A stretch of 64,000 nucleotides of DNA, from assembly GCF_021183825.1 (NCBI RefSeq), contig NZ_CP089211.1, forward strand, positions 2,790,001-2,854,000. Direction: 5' to 3'. The stretch is from Sinomicrobium kalidii. GTDB taxonomy: Bacteria > Bacteroidota > Bacteroidia > Flavobacteriales > Flavobacteriaceae. Below are positions 16,924 through 25,196 of this stretch, in pieces. The position numbers and the translations under genes were made by a program. A model generated the notes under the pieces. The model did no database searches and was not told where the DNA came from. It was given only the letters and a program-made list of their open reading frames with translations. Each line of letters starts with the position of its first letter. Position 1 is the first letter of the stretch.

Positions 16924-17334
16924 ATGATAACAGAATAAAACAGGGCTGTAGTCCTTCGGTTTAACAAGGAGGTTATAGAAGGGGGGCTTAATATAATGGA
17001 TGAAATATTTCAACCGGACTTTGTCAACAGAACGGTGCGCCCGGGATTTCCACCGGGATCCGAAGGGATGTCCCGTTTCCTTACCGATGTGCTATGGAAG
17101 GGACTTTCGGATATTACCGTGGAGATCCACGGCCAGGTTGCCGAAGGAGATATGGTGAGTACGCGAAAGACCATTAAGGGAAAACATACCGGGGTTTTTC
17201 TTGGAGTACAGGGTTCGGGAAAGACGGTGGCAATGAACATTATGGATATGGTTCGCCTGGAAAATGGCAAATATGCGGAACACTGGAGTGTGATGAACCT
17301 GCATGATGTGGTAAAACAGATTTCGGAACAATAA
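16924..17334 (+). pseudogene. SnoaL-like ester cyclase gene with an in-frame stop at codon 5
   Basis: From the ATG at 16924, preceded by AAAGG, the frame reads M-I-T-E-stop and then continues without interruption as NRAVVLRFNKEVIEGG, MDEIFQPDFVNR and so on to 17334. The segment after the stop is the first helix of SnoaL-like polyketide cyclase/ester cyclase proteins, so the full gene would be 136 codons, the normal length. A CAA-to-TAA change would explain the break. Translation from the internal ATG at 16996 would give 112 residues lacking that helix, and no GTG or TTG lies between. The remainder keeps the family pattern (ITVEIHGQVAEGDMV, MDMVRLENGKYAEHW). Probably a pseudogene, or a truncated product. 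Confidence 0.78.
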
Positions 17335-17345
17335 AGGTAAACACT

Positions 17346-18170
17346 ATGTATTCACCGTACTTGAGGACAATATTAGTTCTGTGTATTGCAGGGTTATACG
17401 GAAGTTGTACAACAGCTGAAAAGACAAAACCTACGGAAGGCACTGCACTTCAGCATGACGCGGCGTATCAAGATTACCTGTATCAGTATTCCGTTATTGA
17501 CGCCCTGTTGTCCGGGGTATATGACGGGAACCTGTCTGTAGGAGCACTCCGCGAAAAGGGAACCCTCGGTGTAGGTGGGTTTAACCGCCTTGACGGCGAA
17601 CTGTACATGGATAAAGGCGAAGTTTATAAAATACGTTATGACGGAAGTGTACATAAAGTATCTGATACAGCTAAGATACCGATAGCCTTTGTAAAACACT
17701 TTCAGGCGGATACCACTTTTACCCTGGTACAGAAAGAAATGGGCTATGAGAAGTTCAAGGTCCGGTTACAATCATTCCTGAATGAAAACGAAATGTATGC
17801 CATCCGTATTTCCGGTACTTTTCCGAAGGTGCTGGCCAGGGCTCCTGCCCCGGCAGGAAAGCCTTATCCGCCGCTGGCAGAACACCTGAAAGAACATCAG
17901 TACGGGTTCGGGCTGGAGCATACCCGCGGAACGGGCGTAGGGTTTTATCTTCCGGCCTTTATGGGTAAAGTGAATATTCCGGGCTTCCATTTCCACTATC
18001 TTTCGGAAGAAAAAAGATCGGGCGGACATGTGCTGGACTTTGTAGCCGACAGCCTGTATGTAGAGATCGACAGGGCCTCCGGTTTTGTGGTCCGGTCTCC
18101 GGATGATGAAGACTTTCGAAGGGCCGACCTGCAAAAAGATCGAAAAGCGGAAGTGGAGGAAATAGAATAA
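17346..18170 (+). CDS. Alpha-acetolactate decarboxylase, predicted lipoprotein
   Basis: A 274-residue protein of the acetolactate decarboxylase family (alpha-acetolactate to acetoin plus CO2). The zinc site is visible as FHFHYLSEEKRSGGH (about 217-231), together with the acidic TLGVGGFNRLDGEL strand near the N-terminus and IPGFHFH. Unlike the cytoplasmic BudA of fermenters it starts with a hydrophobic segment ending LYGSC, a lipoprotein-type motif with Cys about 21, so the enzyme probably sits on the cell surface or in the periplasm. It follows the damaged cyclase by 11 bases. No acetolactate synthase is in the window. Confidence 0.87.
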   Translation: MYSPYLRTILVLCIAGLYGSCTTAEKTKPTEGTALQHDAAYQDYLYQYSVIDALLSGVYDGNLSVGALREKGTLGVGGFNRLDGELYMDKGEVYKIRYDGSVHKVSDTAKIPIAFVKHFQADTTFTLVQKEMGYEKFKVRLQSFLNENEMYAIRISGTFPKVLARAPAPAGKPYPPLAEHLKEHQYGFGLEHTRGTGVGFYLPAFMGKVNIPGFHFHYLSEEKRSGGHVLDFVADSLYVEIDRASGFVVRSPDDEDFRRADLQKDRKAEVEEIE

Positions 18171-18286
18171 CACCCCGGTTCGATCCGTTTCATGGCTTAA
18201 TACTCCGGTTCATGTTTGTATAACTACAGTTCATGGGAATCAGCTTGTAAGTTGGTGATAGCAAGGCCAAATTGCAAAGAAAAACC

Positions 18287-20653
18287 ATGAAAGCAACCAG
18301 TTTCTCCGTACTTTTTATACTGATTACATACGCTTTTGCTCATGGCCAGTCCGTGACACAGACCGTAAAGGGAAGGATCACCGACCGGCAATCTGAAACA
18401 CCGCTTATGGGAGCGACGGTGGAAATCCTTACCACCGGTCCCGTAACGGGAGTGGTTACCGATATGGACGGCTATTACCGGATAGAAGGTGTACCCCTCG
18501 GCCGGCATGATATTCGTGTAAGCTACCTGGGATACACGTCTGCCACCATCCCCAATGTAAGGGTCACCGCAGGAAAGGAATTAGTCGTAAATGCCGTCCT
18601 GGAAGAGTCTGTGGTAGCCATGGACGAGGTCGTGGTAACATCGGGGGAACAAAAAGGAAGGCCGCGTAACGAGATGGCCGCAGTGAGTGCCCGCTCCTTT
18701 TCACTGGAAGAAGTCACCAGGTTTTCGGGAGCGGCCAACGATGCATCCCGTATGGCCGCTAATTATGCCGGGGTAAATATAAATAACGACTCCAGGAACG
18801 ATCTGGTGATCCGGGGAAATTCCCCTATGGGCGTGTTGTGGCGGCTGGAAGGCGTGCCTATTCCGAATCCGAATCACTTTTCCACCCTCGGGACAACCGG
18901 GGGCCCTGTAAGTGCACTTAACACCAATCTTTTATCCAATTCTGATTTTTTAACAAGTGCCTTTCCGGCAGAATACGGCAATGCCAATGCCGGGGTTTTT
19001 GATATCCGTTTTCGCAATGGTAACCGCGACCGGCTGGAAGCTACGGCACAGTTGGCGGTCTTTAGCGGACTGGAAGGTATGATTGAAGGCCCCTTGTTTA
19101 AAGAGAACGGAGGGTCGTTTATCGTTTCCTTCCGGCAGAGTTTTGTGGAGCTGGCGCAGAATATGGGATTTGAAGTGGGAACAACGGCCAGTCCCAATTA
19201 CAATGATCTTTCGTTCAAGGCAGATACGGGCTATGGCAAGCTGGGACGGTTTACCCTGTTCGGGATAGGCGGAACAAGTGATATCTTTTTCAATGCGGAT
19301 GAGGTGGAAGAAGAGGATTTTTTCGCCAGTCAGAACGAAGATGCCGATGTAGACTCGCGTCTTGGTGTCATAGGGCTCAATCATCATTACGCTTTTAATG
19401 ACAATACCTATATAAAAACCAGCCTTGCGGCATCCGGAACCCAAACCCGGGTCAGTATCGACCGTGTGGAGGATGACGGAGCACGCACACTTTCCGAAGA
19501 GGTGGACGACAACAATACGAGATATACGTTTTCCACCTACCTCAACAGTAAACTTAGTGCCAGGCATTCCGTCCGCGGGGGTGTTGTAGCAGAACTATAC
19601 ACCCTGGATACCTATGCGTGGGACACGGAAGACAGCCAGCAACGGACATTACGTGATTTTGACGGTAATATGTCACTGTATCAGGCCTATGTCCAGTCCA
19701 GGTATAAATTCAATGACCGATGGGAGCTGAACACGGGGATACATGCGCAATACCTTAATCAGAACGAAGATTTTGTCGTGGAACCGAGATTGTCCCTGAA
19801 ATGGCGTTTTCGTCCCAATCAATCGCTTTCGGCAGGTTTTGGTGTACACCACCAGATGTTGCCCCTTCCTATTTACCTCCTGGAATCAATGGATGAAGAC
19901 GGTGAGCGTGTGCAGTCCAACATGGAGGCGGAGTTTTTGCAAAGCCTGCACTATGTGCTGGGCTATGACCTGCAGCTGGCAGCCGATTGGCGCCTGAAAG
20001 CCGAAACCTATTACCAAGACCTTCGCAATGTACCCGTAGACCCTTTCTCCAGCAGTTTTTCCCTGTTGAATGTAGGTGATGATTTCGGCTTCCCCGATAA
20101 CGGTTTCCTGGTCAATGAAGGTTCGGGGAGGAATTACGGGGTGGAGCTGACCGTCGAAAAGTTTTTTTCCCGCGGATATTATGGCCTGCTTACCGCTTCG
20201 TGGTATGATTCCAGCTATAAGGGAAGCGACGGTATAAGAAGGAACACGGCCTTTAATAACCGTTACATTCTCAATTTTCTTGCAGGAAGAGAGTTTGTGG
20301 TCGGGAAAGATAAACAGAATGCTTTTAACATTGACATGAAATTCACTACGGCCGGGGGAAGGTACTATACGCCGATAGATATTCAAAGCAGTATTGATTC
20401 CGGAGCCGAAGTACGGTTTGACGAAATAGCGTATTCCGAAAGGTTTTCCCCTTATTTGCGACTGGATATAAAGGTAGGGTTTCAGTGGAACAGCAGGAGG
20501 GGGAAATTGTCACAACAATTCTACCTGGACTTTCAGAACATTACCGCAAGGGACAATGTGTTCCTGCAGCGGTACAACGAGTCATCAGAAACAGTAAATA
20601 CGCTTTATCAGCGGGGCTTTTTCCCTGATATCCTGTATCGTATTCAGTTTTAG
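18287..20653 (+). CDS. TonB-dependent receptor with carboxypeptidase-like N-terminal domain
   Basis: A 788-residue outer-membrane receptor. A signal peptide (to about AHGQ, 21) is followed by a carboxypeptidase-regulatory-like domain (GRITDRQSETPLMGATVEIL to about 105), a TonB-box-like MDEVVVTSG, the plug domain with INNDSRNDLVIRGNSPMGVLW, and a beta-barrel ending DILYRIQF. No SusD-like gene follows, so it is not a standard polysaccharide pair. Substrate unknown. The ATG giving MKATSF was chosen over a TTG five codons earlier. It lies 116 bases after the acetolactate decarboxylase gene. Confidence 0.9.
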   Translation: MKATSFSVLFILITYAFAHGQSVTQTVKGRITDRQSETPLMGATVEILTTGPVTGVVTDMDGYYRIEGVPLGRHDIRVSYLGYTSATIPNVRVTAGKELVVNAVLEESVVAMDEVVVTSGEQKGRPRNEMAAVSARSFSLEEVTRFSGAANDASRMAANYAGVNINNDSRNDLVIRGNSPMGVLWRLEGVPIPNPNHFSTLGTTGGPVSALNTNLLSNSDFLTSAFPAEYGNANAGVFDIRFRNGNRDRLEATAQLAVFSGLEGMIEGPLFKENGGSFIVSFRQSFVELAQNMGFEVGTTASPNYNDLSFKADTGYGKLGRFTLFGIGGTSDIFFNADEVEEEDFFASQNEDADVDSRLGVIGLNHHYAFNDNTYIKTSLAASGTQTRVSIDRVEDDGARTLSEEVDDNNTRYTFSTYLNSKLSARHSVRGGVVAELYTLDTYAWDTEDSQQRTLRDFDGNMSLYQAYVQSRYKFNDRWELNTGIHAQYLNQNEDFVVEPRLSLKWRFRPNQSLSAGFGVHHQMLPLPIYLLESMDEDGERVQSNMEAEFLQSLHYVLGYDLQLAADWRLKAETYYQDLRNVPVDPFSSSFSLLNVGDDFGFPDNGFLVNEGSGRNYGVELTVEKFFSRGYYGLLTASWYDSSYKGSDGIRRNTAFNNRYILNFLAGREFVVGKDKQNAFNIDMKFTTAGGRYYTPIDIQSSIDSGAEVRFDEIAYSERFSPYLRLDIKVGFQWNSRRGKLSQQFYLDFQNITARDNVFLQRYNESSETVNTLYQRGFFPDILYRIQF

Positions 20654-20869
20654 CAGGGCTGGGATAGATATGATAAAAAACAGGCATATGGTTAGTTTGT
20701 AGTTTTAATAAATAATGAATAACGAATATCCAATGATGAAGTTTTAAGTATTCGTAAATCAGATAGTTTCTCCAACTTTACAGTACTTCAGCATTCTGTG
20801 TTCAACATTCGGTCGGGTTCCTGAGCACAGCCGAGGGGTTCGACATCGATCAAAAACAATGAAAAACAA

Positions 20870-21127
20870 ATGAAACAAACCGTAGTTATCGTAGAGATCT
20901 TCAGAACCGATGTAAAAAGTACCGTCCGGGCGGAGGAATGCATGGAAGCATTGTGTGCCCGTTTCCCGGAATACCGCATTAATTTTGACCTTGAAGACCG
21001 GGACAGGATACTCCGGGTGGAAGGGGAGTTTCCGGATGTTGATGGGGTCATACGGGTAATGGCCGCATTGAACGTAAACTGTGAACGTTTTCCGGATGAT
21101 TGCGTGGTGTTTCGGGAAAACCCGTAA
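20870..21127 (+). CDS. Small protein, possibly ferredoxin-like fold
   Basis: An 85-residue protein with an alternating strand-helix-strand pattern (TVVIVEIFRTDV, AEECMEALCARFPE, YRINFDLEDRDRILRVEG). This looks like the heavy-metal-associated or ACT type fold but has no CxxC motif. I cannot assign a function. It sits 75 bases before the LytS-type kinase and may be co-transcribed. The 216-base gap before it is AT-rich and ends in GTTCCTGAGCACAGCCGAGG, which resembles small dispersed repeats of related genomes; I could not test that here. Confidence 0.65.
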   Translation: MKQTVVIVEIFRTDVKSTVRAEECMEALCARFPEYRINFDLEDRDRILRVEGEFPDVDGVIRVMAALNVNCERFPDDCVVFRENP

Positions 21128-21202
21128 TGCCCGGGTGGTGTCCGGGAAAACTTGCTAACTTTGTGTTGCCCGGATTTTCGGGGAATGTGCCATATAAATG
21201 TA

Positions 21203-22264
21203 ATGATGTTCAGGAAGGCTAAATCCATTATGGGGTTCGACGACCGGTGGATGCTCATTGTGGGGATTCCGCTGGTGAGTTTCATCATTGTAGGACTGAT
21301 CTTTGGCGATGCCCTGGCGGAAAAAGGGATAGGTTCGCTGGTGTATTACTATCCCAGTGCATTGATATACACTACCATATTCTGGGTGGTTTTCCGGTTT
21401 CTCATGCTGCAGTGCATGAAACGCTGGCCGGAACAGGAGCAGACCACCCGGCGTGTCGTGATCCAGGTGATCCTGGTCCTGGTGGTCTATGTGGCCGTCA
21501 AATGGATGCTAAAACATACGTTGAGCCCGTTTATCAGCAACCTTACCAATGTGCAGAAACCACATACGTTCAAGGAGCCCATGATAGCATTGCTCATGAT
21601 CTTCCTGATCACCACGGTTTACGAGGCCATCCGGTTCTACAGCCTGTTGCAGCGATCCCGGATCGAGAAGACGCAACTGGCCAAAGACAATATGCAGTCG
21701 CAACTGGAAGGGTTGAAGAACCAGGTAAACCCGCACTTTCTGTTTAACAGCCTCAACACTCTTGCCCACCTTATCCCCGAAGATGTTGGCCGGGCGGAGG
21801 CATTTGTCAAAAAGCTGTCGGAAGTGTACCGTTATATATTGGAAATAAAGGACGAACCTCTCATTCTCCTGGAAGACGAATTGGAATTTCTGCAATCGTA
21901 CATTCATCTTATTAAGGAAAGGTTTGGTGATAATTTCCGGGTAGAAATTTCAGTGGACGATGCATACAGAAAATATCATATTGTCCCGCTTTCGTTACAG
22001 ATATTATTTGAAAATGCCATTAAACATAACGAAATATCTACCAGGCACCCCCTGGAAATAAAAGTAGGGGTAGACGAAGCGGGTCAGCTTTTTGTAAGGA
22101 ACAACCTGCAACGTAAAAAACAGGAAGAAGCCTCAACCAAAATAGGATTGCAGAATATAAGGAACAGGTACAGGATCATTACCGGGAAGCCTGTAGATGT
22201 TATGGTCAGCACCACATCATTCGTTGTTTTTCTGCCCCTGGTGGAAGTAGCCCCGGCAAAGTAG
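21203..22264 (+). CDS. LytS/YehU-type sensor histidine kinase
   Basis: About 353 residues. Four hydrophobic helices in the first 150 residues form the membrane sensor. The cytoplasmic part carries the His_kinase domain with QVNPHFLFNSLNTLAHLIPE (phospho-acceptor His) and a degenerate HATPase with ENAIKHN and IGLQNIRNRY. This architecture pairs with LytTR response regulators. The gene 112 bases downstream on the same strand encodes one, so the two form a two-component system. The start could be any of several ATGs between 21185 and 21206; the one at 21203 is a compromise. Confidence 0.88.
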   Translation: MMFRKAKSIMGFDDRWMLIVGIPLVSFIIVGLIFGDALAEKGIGSLVYYYPSALIYTTIFWVVFRFLMLQCMKRWPEQEQTTRRVVIQVILVLVVYVAVKWMLKHTLSPFISNLTNVQKPHTFKEPMIALLMIFLITTVYEAIRFYSLLQRSRIEKTQLAKDNMQSQLEGLKNQVNPHFLFNSLNTLAHLIPEDVGRAEAFVKKLSEVYRYILEIKDEPLILLEDELEFLQSYIHLIKERFGDNFRVEISVDDAYRKYHIVPLSLQILFENAIKHNEISTRHPLEIKVGVDEAGQLFVRNNLQRKKQEEASTKIGLQNIRNRYRIITGKPVDVMVSTTSFVVFLPLVEVAPAK

Positions 22265-22376
22265 GTTGCGGAATTAAGAAATGGAACTTCCGGTATTGTC
22301 AATATCATCCCGGAGAGCAGAAAAGAGGTGATATTTTCTCAGAAAGAACAGCTATTAATTTAAACAAAAAAACCTT

Positions 22377-23135
22377 GTGAAAGTACTGATCGTAGAAGAC
22401 GAAAAACCTGCGGCAGAACGGCTGGCCAAACTATTGTCGGGCCTTCGTGACGATATTGAGATTGCAGATGTGATAGATTCCGTAGACGCTGCCGTGATAT
22501 GGTTGCGCGAGTTTGGTATGCCCGGACTTATATTTATGGATATACAACTGGCAGACGGACTGTGCTTTGATATCTTCAGAAAGATCAGGGTAGGCGCACC
22601 GGTGATATTCACCACTGCTTTTGACCAGTATGCCCTGCGCGCCTTTGAGGTAAACAGTATCGATTATCTGCTCAAACCCATAGATTCCGATGCATTGCGG
22701 CAGGCTATGGACAAGTATAATGACCTTCGTACGATTTTTACCCCCTTTACCTATGATGCCCTTGCCGTGCTTCAACATGCCCTGCAGTCTCCTCGTTACC
22801 GGGAGCGTTTCCTGGTAAAGCAGGGCAGTGCACTTCATTATGTATCTGTAGGAGATGTAGCCTATTTTTATGCGGAAGAAGGAGTGAATTTTATCCGCCA
22901 TAAAGGAGGCGGGAGGTATATTACAGAGCTGAACCTGGAAGAGGTAGAACGGCGCATCGATCCGCATCTTTTTTTTCGCGTTAACCGCAAGGTAATAACA
23001 CACATACGATCGATCCGTTCCATAGAAAATTATTTTAACGGCAGGCTCATCCTGTCCCTGATCCCGGGTTTTGATTCTTCTGTCATTGTAAGCCGCGAGC
23101 GTGTGGGAAAGTTTAAGGAATGGCTTGGGAAATAA
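22377..23135 (+). CDS. LytTR-family response regulator
   Basis: A 252-residue regulator starting at GTG. The receiver domain (about 1-120) has the acidic pair EDE at 7-9, the acceptor Asp in LIFMDIQLADG, the Thr/Lys positions in IFTTAFDQYALRAFEVNSIDYLLKPI. A LytTR DNA-binding domain follows (about 145-250; RFLVKQGSALHYVSVGDVAYFYAEEG, FFRVNRKVITHIRSI). It is the likely partner of the preceding LytS-type kinase. Targets are not visible in this window. Confidence 0.93.
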   Translation: MKVLIVEDEKPAAERLAKLLSGLRDDIEIADVIDSVDAAVIWLREFGMPGLIFMDIQLADGLCFDIFRKIRVGAPVIFTTAFDQYALRAFEVNSIDYLLKPIDSDALRQAMDKYNDLRTIFTPFTYDALAVLQHALQSPRYRERFLVKQGSALHYVSVGDVAYFYAEEGVNFIRHKGGGRYITELNLEEVERRIDPHLFFRVNRKVITHIRSIRSIENYFNGRLILSLIPGFDSSVIVSRERVGKFKEWLGK

Positions 23136-23241
23136 GTCTTTTCGGAGTGCTATGATTGTGTTGCCTTCCTCCTTCGGCATTCGGTTTTTTCAAATATGTT
23201 AATTTCTTGGCTTTCAATTATTATTTGTAATACAAAAGTCG

Positions 23242-23303
23242 TATATTTGCGGCGAAGAAAGAGGAAAACAATTTCGGAGGGGACATTAGAGTCCCCTCTT
23301 TTT
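23242..23303 (+). promoter_or_regulatory. rimP-nusA-infB leader: -7 element plus terminator-like hairpin
   Basis: TATATTTG at 23242-23249 matches the -7 consensus. The predicted short leader carries a perfect 8-base stem, GAGGGGAC (23277-23284) / GTCCCCTC (23291-23298), with loop ATTAGA, directly followed by TTTTT, before the rimP start at 23317. This has the form of an intrinsic terminator between promoter and first gene, suggesting attenuation. Because the operon encodes NusA, which alters pausing and termination, feedback control is an attractive inference. Confidence 0.6.
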
Positions 23304-23316
23304 ATAAAAATTATTG

Positions 23317-23781
23317 ATGTTAAAGGAAAGAGTCGAAGAGCTTCTTGCCGGGGTGTTTGCCGAACATAAATCCCTTTTTTTGATAGATCTTTCAGTTTCT
23401 CCGGATAATAAAATAAAAGTAGTAATAGACGGAGATGCAGGAGTTTCGCTTAATGACTGCGTGCTGGTAAGCAGGCATGTGGAGCATCAACTGGACCGGG
23501 ATGAGACAGACTTTTCTCTGGAAGTAACTTCTCCGGGAGCTACCGAGCCTATGGTGCACCGAAGACAATACAAGAAGAATATAGGCAGAAAATTAAAAGT
23601 AAAGACCATCTCCGGCGAAACCGTGGAAGGAAATCTTACCGAAGTAGGAGAAGAAGATATCAAACTGCAATGGAAGCAGCGGGAACCCAAACCCGTAGGC
23701 AAAGGAAAACGAACGGTAACCAGGGAAAAAGAAATCCCTTTTTCGGATATAGCGGAGGCAAAAGTGATGATAATATTCTAA
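23317..23781 (+). CDS. rimP: Ribosome maturation factor RimP
   Basis: A 154-residue protein required for maturation of the 30S subunit. The N-terminal alpha/beta domain (KERVEELLAGVFAEHKSLFLIDL, VVIDGDAGVSLNDCVLVSRHVE, LEVTSPGATEPMVHRRQY) and the C-terminal SH3-like domain are both recognisable. The ATG three bases after a TTG was chosen. It is the first gene of rimP-nusA-infB, the usual bacterial order, with 15 bases to nusA. Confidence 0.95.
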   Translation: MLKERVEELLAGVFAEHKSLFLIDLSVSPDNKIKVVIDGDAGVSLNDCVLVSRHVEHQLDRDETDFSLEVTSPGATEPMVHRRQYKKNIGRKLKVKTISGETVEGNLTEVGEEDIKLQWKQREPKPVGKGKRTVTREKEIPFSDIAEAKVMIIF

Positions 23782-23796
23782 TAATAAGTTTTTGAC

Positions 23797-25029
23797 ATGG
23801 AAAATCTTGCATTGATCGAGTCATTTTCGGAGTTTAAGGATGATAAACTCATAGATCGTGTAACGCTGATGGCTATTTTGGAGGAAGTTTTCAGGAATGC
23901 ACTGAAGAAAAAGTTCGGTTCGGATGACAATTTCGATATCATCATAAATCCCGACAAGGGCGACCTGGAAATATGGAGAAACAGAGTGGTGGTTGCCGAT
24001 GATGAGGTAGAAGATCCCAACCAGGAAATTTCACTGACTGATGCCAGAAAAATAGAACCCGATTTCGAAGTGGGAGAGGATGTTTCCGAAGAAGTAAAGT
24101 TGGTAGATCTGGGAAGAAGAGCTATTTTAGCACTGCGTCAAAACCTTATTTCCAAGATACACGAACACGATAATACGACCATTTATAAACAATTTAAAGA
24201 CCTCATAGGAGAAATTTATACGGCAGAAGTGCATCATATTCGACATAAAGCTGTTATTTTGCTGGATGATGAGGGAAATGAGATCGTTCTTCCCAAGGAA
24301 AAGCAAATTCCTTCCGACTTTTTCCGGAAAGGAGAAAATGTAAGGGGGATCATAGAAAGTGTAGAACTGAAAGGAAGCAAACCTACTATAATAATGTCCA
24401 GGACATCCCCGGACTTCCTGGAAAAATTATTTGAACAGGAAATCCCCGAAGTGTTTGACGGGCTGATCAGTATAAAGAAAGTAGTGCGGATTCCCGGAGA
24501 AAAAGCCAAGGTGGCCGTAGACTCTTATGACGACAGGATCGACCCCGTAGGGGCCTGTGTAGGGATGAAAGGTTCAAGGATACACGGTATAGTGCGTGAA
24601 CTTGGAAATGAAAATATAGATGTTATCAATTTTACCAGCAACCCGCAGTTGTTTATCGGCAGGGCATTGAGCCCGGCCAGGGTAACCTCCATTTCTATAG
24701 ATGAGGAAACCAAACGGGCTGAGGTAATACTGAAACCGGAAGAGGTTTCAAAAGCGATCGGAAAAGGCGGATACAATATCCGGCTGGCCGGATTTCTCAC
24801 CGGTTATGAGATTGATGTGTTCCGGGAAGGTGTGGAAGAAGATGTGGAACTCACCGAGTTCTCCGATGAGATAGAAGAATGGATCATTGGCGAGTTTAAG
24901 AAAATTGGACTGGACACAGCGAGAAGTGTGCTGGATCAGGATGTAGAAGACCTGATAAAACGAACCGACCTCGAGGAAGAAACCATATTGGAAGTAAAAC
25001 GGATACTAAAAGAAGAATTCGAAGACTAA
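23797..25029 (+). CDS. nusA: Transcription termination/antitermination protein NusA
   Basis: A 410-residue RNA polymerase-associated factor. It shows an N-terminal RNAP-binding domain (ALIESFSEFKDDKLIDRVTL to about 110), an S1 domain (about 125-190), and two KH domains with the linker DDRIDPVGACVGMKGSRIHG and KAIGKGGYNIRLAG. The C-terminus carries a short helical region and lacks the acidic repeats of the E. coli protein, as is usual in this phylum. It controls pausing, termination and antitermination. Confidence 0.96.
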   Translation: MENLALIESFSEFKDDKLIDRVTLMAILEEVFRNALKKKFGSDDNFDIIINPDKGDLEIWRNRVVVADDEVEDPNQEISLTDARKIEPDFEVGEDVSEEVKLVDLGRRAILALRQNLISKIHEHDNTTIYKQFKDLIGEIYTAEVHHIRHKAVILLDDEGNEIVLPKEKQIPSDFFRKGENVRGIIESVELKGSKPTIIMSRTSPDFLEKLFEQEIPEVFDGLISIKKVVRIPGEKAKVAVDSYDDRIDPVGACVGMKGSRIHGIVRELGNENIDVINFTSNPQLFIGRALSPARVTSISIDEETKRAEVILKPEEVSKAIGKGGYNIRLAGFLTGYEIDVFREGVEEDVELTEFSDEIEEWIIGEFKKIGLDTARSVLDQDVEDLIKRTDLEEETILEVKRILKEEFED

Positions 25030-25196
25030 GAGACCGGAAAAACCGGTTGCCCCAAGGTTGGATTTTTGAAACTATTTGGTTATACTAAAATAGCATGCCC
25101 TGGCGTAGAAGATGAATCCATTTCCGTTTTGGAGAGGTGAAAAGACCATAATAACTGAGGTTCAGAATAAAATTTTAGAGGATTAAAAAAACATTT

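Noticed and set aside
16936..16938. Recoding of the stop in the SnoaL-like gene
   Set aside because: The stop is TAA and there is no readthrough context or selenocysteine-type structure; a nonsense mutation is simpler.
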